Positions 56,019 through 64,000 of a stretch of DNA of 64,000 nucleotides are shown here, piece by piece (position 1 is the first letter of the stretch; every line of letters starts with the position of its first letter). A model generated the notes under the pieces. That model saw only the letters and a list, made by a program, of their open reading frames with translations. It searched no databases and was not told the origin of the DNA. The position numbers were made by a program, and so were the translations under genes. This DNA is from Plesiocystis pacifica SIR-1 (lineage in GTDB: Bacteria > Myxococcota_A > Polyangia > Nannocystales > Nannocystaceae), in assembly GCF_000170895.1 (NCBI RefSeq), contig NZ_ABCS01000042.1, positions 1 to 64,000 of the forward strand. The letters are read 5' to 3'.

Positions 56019-57554
56019 TCAGGGCGTACACACGGCCGGACCGACGGTGACGTCGTCCACGGACCAGCTGCCGCTGGTAAACACCCCGGTCGAGCCGACC
56101 GTGTGGCAAAAGCGGACCTGGAAGTTCGCGTTCTTGTGGGCGGTGACGTCGTAGGTGACCTCGGCCCACTCGGTGTCGTTGATGCAGACGCTGCCGCTGC
56201 TGGTCCACAGGTTGACCCAGCTGCTGCCGTTGAACACGTCGATGGTGTTCGTCATGTAGGGCGGGTAGTCCGAGTGCAGGTGGCGCCAGAAGGTCAGCCA
56301 CGCGCTGTCGGGCAACACGGAGGTGTCGACGGCGGGGCTGGTCAGGCAGTAGGCCGCGTGCACGGTGTTGTTGGTGCACCCCCCGATGAGCACGCCCGCG
56401 ACCCCGTTGTCCGCCGTCGAGCTGTGGTCCGTGGCCGGGTCGTCGCCCGGGCAGGTCAGGGCGCAGTTGGAGGCCGCGGCCGCGCCGATCTGCCACTCGT
56501 TGCCCAGGGTCCAGCCCTGGGAGTTGTCGGCGAAGTTCTCGTGGAAGACGTAGCCGGGCTCGTTGGGGTCGGAGCAGGCCCCGGCCATGCAGGTCGAGGC
56601 CACGGTGCAGGCGTTGCCGTCGTCGCAGGGGTTGCCCTCGTTGGCGACCTCCGTCGTGCAGCTGCCGTCCATGGGGTCGCAGACCCCGACGTTGCAGTCG
56701 TCGCTCATCGCCGAGCAGTCCACCGGCGCCCCGCTGCCGCAGGTCCCGGCGCTGCACACCTCGCCAGTGCTGCACAGGTCGCCGTCGTCGCACACGCTGC
56801 CCTCGTTGACGGGCGTGCCCACGCAGGTGTTGTCCGGCGTACAGGTGCCCTCGGTGCAGTCGCTGTCGAACTCGTTGCAGTCCTCGTCGCTCAGGCAGTC
56901 CGCGGGCGCGCACAGGCCCCCATCGCAAAACTGCGACAAGCAGTCCGCGCCCTCGATGCACATCTCGCCCTCGGCGCAGCCGTCGCAGCCGGGGCCGCCG
57001 CAGTCCACGTCGGTCTCGGATCCGTTTTGGACCCCGTCGCCGCAGCCGGGCGGGGTGCAGGTCCCGTCGGTGCACACCTGGCTGACGCAGTCCGTGCCCT
57101 CGACGCAGCCGAGGCCGTCGGCGCAGGGATCACAGACCACGCCGCCGCAGTCCACGTCGGTCTCGGACCCGTTTTGGACCCCGTCCTCGCAGGTCGCAGA
57201 CACGCACACCCCGTCGACGCAGCTCATGCTGATGCAGTCGCTGTTTTGCGAACAGATCAGCCCGTCTTCGCAGGGGCTGCAGGTCCCGCCGCCGCAGTCG
57301 ATGTCGGTCTCGTCCTGGTTCTTGACCCCGTCCTCGCAGGTCGGGTCGGGCTCGGCCATCTCCGTGCCCGCCGTCTCGTCGGCGTGGCCGTCGGTGCTCT
57401 CCGAGCCGACCTCGTCGTCGCCCATCTGCGTGTCGGCGTTGGTCTCCAAGCTGAAGGTCGTCGAGCCCCCGTCGTCGGCTTCACCCGTGGAGCAGGCGGC
57501 GAGGGAGGTAGCGGACAAGCAAGCGATGACGGTCAGGGGGGCGGAGCGATGCAT
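56019..57554 (-). CDS. Cys-rich repeat lipoprotein with C-terminal beta (MAM-like) domain
   Basis: A 511-aa lipoprotein. Seen: lipobox LAAC and an acidic linker. Tandem Cys-rich units (about 70-220) follow, three or four of the form CEDGVQNGSETDVDCGGxxCDPC, the same module as in the lipoprotein at 14680. A second Cys region (about 220-335) has CDDGDLCSTGEVCSAGTCG units, and the C-terminus is about 180 residues of Trp/Asn-rich beta structure resembling MAM or jelly-roll adhesion domains (FHENFADNSQGWTL ... SWSVDDVTVG). Inferred: cell-surface or matrix adhesin. ATG 57554 (MHRSAPL) is chosen for its signal peptide and an AAGGATC site. Confidence 0.82.
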   Translation of the reverse strand: MHRSAPLTVIACLSATSLAACSTGEADDGGSTTFSLETNADTQMGDDEVGSESTDGHADETAGTEMAEPDPTCEDGVKNQDETDIDCGGGTCSPCEDGLICSQNSDCISMSCVDGVCVSATCEDGVQNGSETDVDCGGVVCDPCADGLGCVEGTDCVSQVCTDGTCTPPGCGDGVQNGSETDVDCGGPGCDGCAEGEMCIEGADCLSQFCDGGLCAPADCLSDEDCNEFDSDCTEGTCTPDNTCVGTPVNEGSVCDDGDLCSTGEVCSAGTCGSGAPVDCSAMSDDCNVGVCDPMDGSCTTEVANEGNPCDDGNACTVASTCMAGACSDPNEPGYVFHENFADNSQGWTLGNEWQIGAAAASNCALTCPGDDPATDHSSTADNGVAGVLIGGCTNNTVHAAYCLTSPAVDTSVLPDSAWLTFWRHLHSDYPPYMTNTIDVFNGSSWVNLWTSSGSVCINDTEWAEVTYDVTAHKNANFQVRFCHTVGSTGVFTSGSWSVDDVTVGPAVCTP

Positions 57555-57792
57555 GGCGAGATCCTTCAACGGGGGCAGCGAACGATTCGAATCCAACGCG
57601 CGCACCCTATCACGCAGCCATCACCCGAGGCGGCAGCGACCGTCGTGGCCGTCGACCGCCTCGTCGCGTTCGCCCACGTCCTCGACGAGCCCACGTTACC
57701 CATCGTCATTGCCGTGCCCGGCTTCGTGTTCAATGCAGCGCTCAAAGCCGCGACACCCGGGGCCGCATGATCGAGCTGGTCCTTGGGGGCGA

Positions 57793-58563
57793 CTAGCCCA
57801 GCCCCGAGACCACGGTCAGGCGCTGCTCCTCGACCCAGGCGTCGAACTCCGGCCCGTCGAAGACCTCCGGAACCGAGACCGGCGGGTGGATGCGGATGCC
57901 CATGTCGACGCCAGCGCGAAAGGGCAGCGCGTTGTGGGCGAACAGCTCCGCGCCCCCGCGCAGCGACACGGGCAGCACCCGGACGTCCCCGGCGGTCTGC
58001 AGCAGGGCCCGCAGGCCGCCGCTCTTCCACTTGTTGGGCACCCCATCCCGGGCCCGCGTACCCTCGGGGAAGATCGCCACGTTCCACGCCTCGCGCTTGG
58101 CCTGCCGACCCAGGCGCTCGATCTCGCCGATCGCCGCCTCGGGCTGGCGGCGGTCGATGATCGCCGAGCCGCTGGCCTCGAGCAGGTAGGAGATGCTCGG
58201 CCAGCCCCGGGCCAGCTCGCGCTTGGCCACGTAGCGCGGCTGCAGGCTGCGCAGGGTCGTGCTGATCACGATGACGTCGCTGAAGCCCTGGTGGTTGGCG
58301 ACGATGATGTGCCGCTCCCTGGGGTCGACGTGCTCGATGCCCGAGACCGTCAGCGAGGCGCCGGTCATCCGGAAGTTGGCCCAGATGACGTCGGCGAACA
58401 CGTGGCCCGCGTCCATCAAGTCGTCGGTGCTGCCGGCGTTGCCGATCACCCGCAGCGGCACTTCGAAGCCGAGCATGGTCGTCAGCATCCCAGCCATCGC
58501 CGGCACGCTCCGCGCCCAGTCCTTCCAGGTCGGGTCTCGGTCTTCGACGTTGCTCCGGGCCAT
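57793..58563 (-). CDS. 1-acyl-glycerol-3-phosphate acyltransferase family (PlsC-like)
   Basis: A 256-aa acyltransferase. Seen: block I IVANHQGFSDVIV (HX4D, catalytic His and Asp), block II near YVAKRELARGWPSISYLLEASGS, block III VAIFPEGTRARDG, and block IV RVLPVSLRGGAEL. One weakly hydrophobic N-terminal helix may associate with the membrane. Reaction: acyl transfer to lysophosphatidate or a similar lysolipid. The upstream 330 bp contain no gene. ATG 58563. Confidence 0.9.
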   Translation of the reverse strand: MARSNVEDRDPTWKDWARSVPAMAGMLTTMLGFEVPLRVIGNAGSTDDLMDAGHVFADVIWANFRMTGASLTVSGIEHVDPRERHIIVANHQGFSDVIVISTTLRSLQPRYVAKRELARGWPSISYLLEASGSAIIDRRQPEAAIGEIERLGRQAKREAWNVAIFPEGTRARDGVPNKWKSGGLRALLQTAGDVRVLPVSLRGGAELFAHNALPFRAGVDMGIRIHPPVSVPEVFDGPEFDAWVEEQRLTVVSGLG

Positions 58564-58895
58564 CGCGCGCCGAGTGTAGAGGAGCCCGCCCGCGGGAAAA
58601 ACCCCGGGCTCCGAGGACGCCCAGGACTCGCCCCAGCGGGTCTTTGCGGGCCCTGCCCGCCCTGGAGCTCACGCACGTCCCGGACCGAGAGCCCGCCCTC
58701 TTCATCGGGCAGGATGCATCGGCGCGAGCGCAGCCCTGACTATTTTAGCCGTCGTGGACGACGCCACGCCCCCGCTCGCGGGGGCGACCGCTAGCCTTCT
58801 CCAAGGTACGGACTCCATTGCCCACCAAGCCAAAGCGGAGGAGCGGACAGCGACGAAGCCCCCCCGGTCCCAAGCGCCTGTGGGGGCAAAACAGC
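58564..58895. other. 332-bp intergenic region with an inverted dispersed repeat copy
   Basis: No gene was seen. It carries the third copy of the palindromic repeat at 58735-58773, lying downstream of the glutamate-synthase-like operon. Short frames through it translate the repeat only. Confidence 0.5.
58735..58773 (-). repeat. Third, inverted copy of the palindromic repeat
   Basis: About 37 nt match the reverse complement of 14415-14452 without mismatch apart from one missing C. The copy includes the CGTCGTGGACGACG palindrome, TTTTAGC and CCCTGACTA. The second hairpin and the outer TCGTGGACG arm of the 14.3-kb units are not kept. Confidence 0.7.
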
Positions 58896-60131
58896 TCAGC
58901 GCAAGCGAATGCCTGTCAGCCGGGCGACTTCCGGATTCGAGGTGACGAGGTCGTCCTTGGTGAAGCCGCTCAGGTCCGCGTGGCCGCGGTCGCGGGCGAA
59001 GCTCTTCATAACCTCGACGCAGTTGCCGAGCAGCGTGCCCAGCCAGTTCGCACGCAGCTCGGCCTTCTCCTTGAACCTGCCGCGAAGCTCGGGGACCTGG
59101 GTGGCGATGCCGACGGGGCATCCGCCGGACTCGCAGCGGCGGGTGGCCACGCAGCCCAGGGCCTGGAGCGCCGTGTTGGCCAGCGCGACGCCGTCGGCCC
59201 CCAGCGCCATGGCCTTGACGAAGTCCGTGGGCACGCGCAAGCCCCCAGTCGCAATGAGCTTGACCCCCGCCCCCTTGGGGTGCGCGTCGATGTACCGGCG
59301 AGCGCGGACGATCGCCGCCATGGTCGGCACGCTGATGTGGTCGCGAAACAGGATCGGCGCCGCCCCGGTCGCGCCTCCCCGGCCGTCGAGGATGATGTAG
59401 TCCGCCCCGACCCGAAGAGCGAAGTCGATGTCGTCCTCGATGCGATTGGCGCTGAGCTTGAAGCCGATGGGGACGTCGCCCATCGCCTCCTTGACCGTTT
59501 CGACCCGCGCTTGGAAGTCCTCGACGCTGCGCATCGTCTCGAAGGTGGGGGGCGAGATGATGTCCTTGCCCTTCTCCTTGCCCCGGGTCTTGGCGATCAT
59601 CGGGGAGACCTTGGCTCCGGGGAGGTGTCCCCCCGTCCCCGTCTTGGCCCCCTGGCCGCCCTTGAAGTGGAAGGCCTGGGCGCCGTGCCAACGCGGGCGC
59701 TCCTCCCCTGCCATGGTCTCGTAGCCAAACTCGCCGGTCCCGAGCTGGTAGAGGTAGCGAGAGCTCTGCGCCTTCTCGTCCTTTAGGATCCCGCCTTCGC
59801 CGGAGCAGATCGCGGCGCCGGCGAGCTCGGCCCCCTTGGCGAGGGCGGTCTTCGCCTCGCGCGACAAGGAGCCGAAGCTCATGTCGGCGATCATCAACGG
59901 GATCGTTAGCTCGAGCGGCTTGGCCCCGGGCCGCTCCGCCGTCGGCGTCTTGCCCAGTACGAGCCTGGTTCCGACCTCGACAGCCCCCGACAGAGCCTCG
60001 CCCCCAGAATCGATGTCGATGTCGTCCCACGTGGGCAGCTGGTCCCAGACGACGCCCATCGACGCGATCGGCCCGTGGCCGTGCTCGCCGATCCTGGTCT
60101 TCGAGAGCGAGTCGATGAGTTCCTCAGCCAT
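58896..60131 (-). CDS. FMN-binding glutamate-synthase-like protein
   Basis: A 411-aa protein equivalent to the central/FMN domain of glutamate synthase. Seen: MSFGSLSREAKTALAKGAELAGAAICSGEGG, FKGGQGAKTGTGGHLPGAKVSP, IISPPTF, GFKLSANRIEDDIDFALRVGADYIILDGRGG, ATGGLRVPTDFVKAMALGADGV, and the iron-sulfur cysteines in CVATRRCESGGCPVGIATQ. No glutaminase domain, so it cannot be a complete glutamate synthase. Predicted: flavin/Fe-S oxidoreductase or ammonia-dependent amino-transfer enzyme. It overlaps the preceding 289-aa relative by 8 nt and is the third gene of a coupled operon headed by a c-type cytochrome. Confidence 0.88.
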   Translation of the reverse strand: MAEELIDSLSKTRIGEHGHGPIASMGVVWDQLPTWDDIDIDSGGEALSGAVEVGTRLVLGKTPTAERPGAKPLELTIPLMIADMSFGSLSREAKTALAKGAELAGAAICSGEGGILKDEKAQSSRYLYQLGTGEFGYETMAGEERPRWHGAQAFHFKGGQGAKTGTGGHLPGAKVSPMIAKTRGKEKGKDIISPPTFETMRSVEDFQARVETVKEAMGDVPIGFKLSANRIEDDIDFALRVGADYIILDGRGGATGAAPILFRDHISVPTMAAIVRARRYIDAHPKGAGVKLIATGGLRVPTDFVKAMALGADGVALANTALQALGCVATRRCESGGCPVGIATQVPELRGRFKEKAELRANWLGTLLGNCVEVMKSFARDRGHADLSGFTKDDLVTSNPEVARLTGIRLR

Positions 60132-60993
60132 TGCTCCTGCTGCCCTTCTCGTTGCTTTGGTGTTCCGCCTGCGCGCCCTCGACCTGCCTCGGCACCGCGG
60201 CGTGGTCGACCCCCGCCGCTCGCGCCGCGGCGAGGCGCCAGCTCGTCAGTTCACGCGGGCCGAACTTCGCCAGATCGTCGTGGCCGCATGCCCGCGCCAT
60301 GACCTTCATCAAGACTTCGGCGTTGTAGATGAAGTTGCCCAGCCTGTCGTCGCCCCGCGCCTCGAGGGCCGCGACGAGCTCGAGCCCGAGCACGATGGCC
60401 CGCGCCCCCAGAGCCAGGGCCTTGGCGTAGTTCGCCGGTTGCAGGTCGTCCGTGACGAGCAAGGCGGGGCGCGGGGCCGTCGCGCTCGCTCGCCACGCAC
60501 GATACTCCGCGAGGGCGCCGAAAGCCGACTCGCCGGGATCGAGGACGACGAAGCGTGCGTCCTCGTCCAGCTCGTCGAGCGCCGCGCGAGGATGCGCTCC
60601 CCGAATGAGGACGCCCTCGCCCTCCCCCGCCGCGACGAGCCTGTGCGCGCCGGAGCCTCGAGTGACTGCGACCCGCTGCACTGGGGCGTCGCTCGACAGC
60701 GACGGATCCCGGGCGATGACGGGGCCGATGGTCGTCACGGCGGACAGCTCGACCTTCGTCTCGACCTCCGCATCTTCCATCAGCGGCTTGGTGTGCATCT
60801 GAGCCGGGAGCAGCTGGAGGTCCCTCCAATCGGGGCTCGAGGCCTCGACCGCCTCCCGACGAGGCCGACGGTAGCTCCTCGCGGCTTCCAGCGCCGAAGC
60901 GTCGAGGGGCTCGCACAGCTTCCGAATCAGCCCGTTGGTGGGCTCCGCCGGGCGGTTGGAGATGGTCTTTAGCTCGTTCGTACCAGCGTTCAT
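60124..60993 (-). CDS. Shortened glutamate-synthase-related protein
   Basis: A 289-aa protein. Seen: a C-terminal segment YNAEVLMKVMARACGHDDLAKFGPRELTSWRLAAA typical of the end of FMN-type glutamate-synthase-related proteins. Before it lies a TIM-barrel-like region (RGAHPRAALDELDEDARFVVLD, LVTDDLQPANYAKALALGARAIVLG) in which the Gly-rich FMN loops and the iron-sulfur cysteines of its neighbour are missing. Probably a non-catalytic or split partner of the 411-aa protein. Its ATG overlaps the cytochrome stop (60990-60993) and its stop overlaps the next gene by 8 nt, so the three are translated together. Confidence 0.75.
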   Translation of the reverse strand: MNAGTNELKTISNRPAEPTNGLIRKLCEPLDASALEAARSYRRPRREAVEASSPDWRDLQLLPAQMHTKPLMEDAEVETKVELSAVTTIGPVIARDPSLSSDAPVQRVAVTRGSGAHRLVAAGEGEGVLIRGAHPRAALDELDEDARFVVLDPGESAFGALAEYRAWRASATAPRPALLVTDDLQPANYAKALALGARAIVLGLELVAALEARGDDRLGNFIYNAEVLMKVMARACGHDDLAKFGPRELTSWRLAAARAAGVDHAAVPRQVEGAQAEHQSNEKGSRSNG

Positions 60994-62732
60994 TGGGACT
61001 CCGTCTTGCAACTGAGAAGCTCGCTCTGGTCGAGGATGTCGAGGATCGAACGAGACAGCTGCCCGCCCGGCGGATGCGGGGCGCGCTCGTCCTTCAAGCG
61101 CGAGCAAATGTCCGACGCGCTGGCCTTGAACTCCGCCTCGGTGACGAGCTTGGGGACCTTGGGACCCGCCTCCCCGCTGTGGCAGTAGGAGCAGGTGTCT
61201 TGGAGGTACTGCAAGGGGTCCGCCGCGAGCGACTCCCCCGTCCAGTGGTTGGCCCAACACTTCTCCCAGTCCTCGCTACCTCGCTCGGCCCGCTTGCACC
61301 CTTCGATGGCCATGACCGCGGCCTCGATTTGTGCGTCATCGAGCTTCGGCAGCTCCCCGTTGCCGCCCGTCCCGTAGCCCGGGATCCCATAGGTGATCAT
61401 CGACGCCCAGGTGAGGGTCTCGACCTTGCTCCGATGCGAGCTGCGGAGTGACTCGGTGGTGTTCCGCTGGTAGAGCCACACCCGGTTCGGCTCGGCACCA
61501 CTCGGCTCGCTCGAGAACAAGGCGCGGGGGTAACGCTCGCTGTAGGTCTCGTTGCCGATGTGGTGGCAGGTCGTGCACACGCCCGCGTCTTTGACCTCGG
61601 GCTTCAGCCGCCTGGCCTCGGGCCACTCATAGCGCTTCTTCTCGTCGTCACTCAGCTTCGGCTCCAACCCCGACGCCTGGGACGCCAGCGCCGAGGCAGG
61701 GTTCACCGGAGCGTAGAGCATCCCAGGGTGCCGCTCCGGGACGACTGGCTCGCAGTCGTCCTCATGGTAGCCCGGCGCTTCGGGAAGGCTCGAGCCCGCT
61801 TCCCCCCCGCTCTTCGAGCACTGGCGCTCGCCGTAGCGCTGCTCGGGCATGTGCATCTCCTCTTCGTCGTCGAAGACGTACTTCAACTCCGAATAGTCGT
61901 TCTTGCCGTCGACGAAGGGGAAGTTGAGCCAGGGCCCGTGGGAGTGGCAGCGCGCGCATCCGCCATAATCGGGGATGGCCCAATTGCGTACACCCGCGGC
62001 GTCATTGGGGGCGTGCATGCCCTTCCCGAGCAGCGCGCTCAGCTCCCCCTTGACCGTGACGGGACCGTCCTTGCCAGGCTGTTCCCCCTCCACCTTGAAC
62101 TTCACCGCTGCTCGCCCTGCGTAAAAGCAGGTCGCACCCGTCTCCCGATTGTGGCCGATGAGCCCGATCTCGCTGTAGAGGTGTTCGTCAGAGAAGAACT
62201 CGTTCGCCTTGCGGCACACGTACACCCAGTCGGCGTCGCCCTTGGAGATGCGCTTGATCCGGCTCCCCTCGGAGCACCCGATGTTGTGCATGTCGCGGTA
62301 GATCAAGCTCGGCCGGTCGCACGACGCGATGCCATCGAGGCTGTGCGGGACAGACCCTGCATCCCCGCGCACGAGGCTGTCCCCGTGATTTTCCAGCCCA
62401 GTCACGGGCATCAGCTGCGCGTCTTCGCAGCTGAACTCGTCCACCGGAAACTCCCCGACCGCCTCGTTGCAGTACTCGAAGTACGCCTCGGTCAGCTCCT
62501 GCTCTCGCGCGTCGATCTCGACCAGCGTGGGCTCTCCATCGTGCCGGTGCTCGCCGAGCTTCAGCTCCCAGTCGTAGCCCTCGGGGAGTTCGACGGGCTG
62601 TGTGCCCTCACCGGCCTCTGCGGACTCGCTGAGCCGAGGGCCCTCGTCCTCACCGCCCCGGCACCCCTCGCACCCGGCCCCGAGCAGGCTCGAGCACACC
62701 ACCAACACTGGAACACATTTCTCGATGGCCAT
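60990..62732 (-). CDS. Triheme c-type cytochrome lipoprotein
   Basis: A 580-aa exported protein. Seen: signal peptide with lipobox LLGAGC, an acidic linker, and three CxxCH heme-attachment sites: CARCHSH, CTTCHH and CSYCHS, spread through the C-terminal two thirds, with candidate distal Met/His ligands. Its composition (fewer Ala, more Lys/Tyr/Glu) differs from neighbouring lipoproteins. Known: CxxCH covalently binds heme c outside the cytosol. Inferred: electron carrier or peroxidase-like redox protein. It heads the operon with two glutamate-synthase-like proteins, which are cytosolic, so the link is not a simple electron chain. ATG 62732 is preferred over GTG 62738 for ribosome-site spacing. 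Confidence 0.83.
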   Translation of the reverse strand: MAIEKCVPVLVVCSSLLGAGCEGCRGGEDEGPRLSESAEAGEGTQPVELPEGYDWELKLGEHRHDGEPTLVEIDAREQELTEAYFEYCNEAVGEFPVDEFSCEDAQLMPVTGLENHGDSLVRGDAGSVPHSLDGIASCDRPSLIYRDMHNIGCSEGSRIKRISKGDADWVYVCRKANEFFSDEHLYSEIGLIGHNRETGATCFYAGRAAVKFKVEGEQPGKDGPVTVKGELSALLGKGMHAPNDAAGVRNWAIPDYGGCARCHSHGPWLNFPFVDGKNDYSELKYVFDDEEEMHMPEQRYGERQCSKSGGEAGSSLPEAPGYHEDDCEPVVPERHPGMLYAPVNPASALASQASGLEPKLSDDEKKRYEWPEARRLKPEVKDAGVCTTCHHIGNETYSERYPRALFSSEPSGAEPNRVWLYQRNTTESLRSSHRSKVETLTWASMITYGIPGYGTGGNGELPKLDDAQIEAAVMAIEGCKRAERGSEDWEKCWANHWTGESLAADPLQYLQDTCSYCHSGEAGPKVPKLVTEAEFKASASDICSRLKDERAPHPPGGQLSRSILDILDQSELLSCKTESQ

Positions 62733-62981
62733 GGTCACATCCCTTCGCTCGAGTTCGAGAGCATAGTCAGAATCTACAAATCGTCACTATCACACGATTT
62801 CACGTCGCAACGAATACGTTTTCTCCACCGCCAACTGTTTAGACTTGGAAATACCAGCCAGACTCCGCCCCCGAGGGCCTCAAACCACAGGACCCCCGTG
62901 ACGATGCCACGCCCCGCGGGCCTGGTCGGCCTGGCCTCCTCGATGCGCTCGCGCTGACGCCCCGGCGAGGCAGCGGAGCGC

Positions 62982-63593
62982 TCAGCCCTCCAGCCGGGCC
63001 CGGAGCGCACGCAGGTGCTTGCGGCTGACGGGGACGGGTTCGCGGATGCCCTCGACGACGAGCTCGTGGGTCGAGCCCGCCGCGGGCCGCAAGCTGACGA
63101 GGGCGTCGAGGTTGACCAGGGCCGTGTGGTGCACGCGAATGAAGCTCGCCTTCGCCAGGCGCTGCTCCCACTCGCGCATCGACACGCGGACGAGCTCTTC
63201 GTTACCGCCGCCGCGCAGGTAGACCTCGCTGTAGTCGCCGGCCGAGCGCACGCAGCTGATCTCGGCGACGGCCACGAAGCGCGTGACCTCCCCGACCTGC
63301 AGGCGCACCCGGTCCGTGGTCTCGAGGACCGACGCGGGCCCCGGCGGCGAGATCGAGGGGCGACGGTCGAGCCACGAGAGCGCCCGGGCGAGGTGCGCCG
63401 GGACGACCGGCTCGAGGCAGCTGAGGTGCGCGTCTCCATCACCCCCGGAGTCACCGGCATCGTCGTCTTCGCCAGCCTCGCCCGCTTCATCGGTCGCGTC
63501 CGTGGGCGCCGAACTCGGGCCCTCGGGGTTCGAACAAGCCAATACGCAGCCGAGGCCCACCAGGACCGTGGCAGTCTTCGCAGTCGAAAGCAT
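62982..63593 (-). CDS. LytTR DNA-binding-domain protein with a lipoprotein-type N-terminus
   Basis: A 203-aa protein. Seen: N-terminal hydrophobic segment ending VLAC followed by Ser-Asn (about residue 20), an acidic Asp/Gly/Glu linker, and then a LytTR domain (about 100-203): VAVAEISCVRSAGDYSEVYLRG, SFIRVHHTALVNLDALVSLRP, VPVSRKHLRALRARL. LytTR is a DNA-binding domain of response regulators, so export would make no sense. Either the hydrophobic segment is a membrane anchor facing the DNA-binding part inward, or the start is further downstream. No receiver domain is attached. It lies 80 bp after the YebC gene on the same strand. Confidence 0.8.
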   Translation of the reverse strand: MLSTAKTATVLVGLGCVLACSNPEGPSSAPTDATDEAGEAGEDDDAGDSGGDGDAHLSCLEPVVPAHLARALSWLDRRPSISPPGPASVLETTDRVRLQVGEVTRFVAVAEISCVRSAGDYSEVYLRGGGNEELVRVSMREWEQRLAKASFIRVHHTALVNLDALVSLRPAAGSTHELVVEGIREPVPVSRKHLRALRARLEG

Positions 63594-63673
63594 GCCGGGA
63601 CGCTGACCGGTCGAGCGAGCGCGCGCATCCGCGGAGCGCCGAGTGGTCGCCCCGCTGCGCCGAGGGGCCGTTT

Positions 63674-64000
63674 TCACGCCATGTTGTGGAAAACTTTTTG
63701 GACGTCGTCGTCCTGGTCCAGGCGATCGATCAACCCCAGGACCTCGTCGATCTGCTCGTCCGACAGCTCCGTGCGATTCTGCGGCACCCATTCGAAGCCC
63801 GAGGACTTGACCTCGATCTTCTTGGCCTCGAGCGCCGAGGACAGCTTGCCGAAGTCCTCCCGGGCGCAGCGCAGGATCAGCTCCTGCTCGCCGTCCTCGC
63901 CGAGGCCCTCGTCGATGTCGTCGAGGCCGTCGTCGATGAGCTCGAGCTCGATTTCGTCCCGCTCGACTCCCGCGGGGTCGAGCCGGAAGGTGCCGAGCTG
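63674..64000 (-). CDS. YebC/PmpR-family transcriptional regulator or translation factor, 3' part
   Basis: The last 108 codons and stop of a gene running off the right edge. Seen: ELELIDDGLDDI, LRCAREDFGKLSSALEAKKIEV, EWVPQNRTEL and the closing DRLDQDDDVQKVFHNMA, which is diagnostic for the C-terminal domain of YebC proteins. Known: YebC family members are conserved cytosolic proteins reported as DNA-binding regulators and, for some, as factors easing ribosome stalling. The N-terminal part is outside the window. Confidence 0.92.
   Translation of the reverse strand, partial: QLGTFRLDPAGVERDEIELELIDDGLDDIDEGLGEDGEQELILRCAREDFGKLSSALEAKKIEVKSSGFEWVPQNRTELSDEQIDEVLGLIDRLDQDDDVQKVFHNMA

Overview
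The window reads as a chromosomal segment of a marine-type myxobacterium of the Nannocystales (Enhygromyxa/Plesiocystis/Nannocystis relatives). The reasons are very GC-rich coding sequence, four Hanks-type Ser/Thr kinases in 64 kb (one with TPRs, one with a P-loop ATPase and a cyclase domain, one with a TerB-like tail), many large secreted lipoproteins with Asp/Glu/Thr/Ser low-complexity linkers after the lipobox, and Cys-rich 'DGxxxxxETDxDCGG' modules. The assignment comes from gene style only; there is no rRNA or other marker gene in the window. I saw no tRNA, rRNA, CRISPR, insertion sequence or prophage.

Layout. 0-3.4 kb: FG-GAP lipoprotein and a divergent kinase. 3.6-8.3 kb: tight five-gene operon (three membrane proteins, OmpR regulator, histidine kinase). 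8.6-10 kb: secreted M23 peptidase. 10-13 kb: coupled operon of His-rich ferritin-like lipoprotein, parvulin-like protein and HupE/UreJ membrane protein. 13-16.7 kb: acid-phosphatase lipoprotein, a palindromic repeat cluster, a fibrinogen-like lipoprotein and an orphan. 16.8-22.8 kb: TPR kinase, STAS-like protein, a lipase-like lipoprotein that seems to lack its catalytic core, and a HAD hydrolase. 22.8-25.7 kb: STM4013-type hydrolase, STM4012-type radical SAM protein and a coupled lipoprotein. 25.8-30 kb: Rpn-like nuclease, DUF2237, HAD, APH/ATP-binding fusion. 30-35 kb: two large kinases. 35-42.7 kb: S8 peptidase, CHAT protein, ECF sigma, membrane partner and EEP phosphatase, all leftward. 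42.8-45.4 kb: WGR/STM4015 protein coupled to an STM4014-type ATP-grasp protein. 45.4-47.2 kb: LysR, DUF4345, zinc-ribbon membrane protein. 47.3-50.5 kb: three tandem zinc-ribbon lipoproteins. 50.6-54.1 kb: isoprenyl diphosphate synthase coupled to a PAP2/ferritin-like fusion. 54.1-55 kb: STM4011-type radical SAM protein. 55-58.6 kb: GDPD, Cys-rich lipoprotein, PlsC. 58.9-62.7 kb: triheme cytochrome with two glutamate-synthase-like FMN proteins. 63-64 kb: LytTR lipoprotein and the 3' part of a YebC gene.

The most interesting feature is that all five members of the uncharacterised Salmonella-type STM4011-STM4015 set lie in this window on the same strand, split into three islands 17.7 and 8.7 kb apart. 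The set comprises two radical SAM enzymes, an alkaline-phosphatase-superfamily hydrolase, an ATP-grasp protein and a WGR/leucine-rich-repeat-like protein. Family assignments rest on recalled sequence signatures and need profile searches.

A second theme is promoter architecture. Several genes have a -10-like hexamer 6-8 nt before the start codon, some with a TTG-type -35 box exactly 17 nt upstream. This suggests leaderless mRNAs are common here, and it was used to choose several starts.
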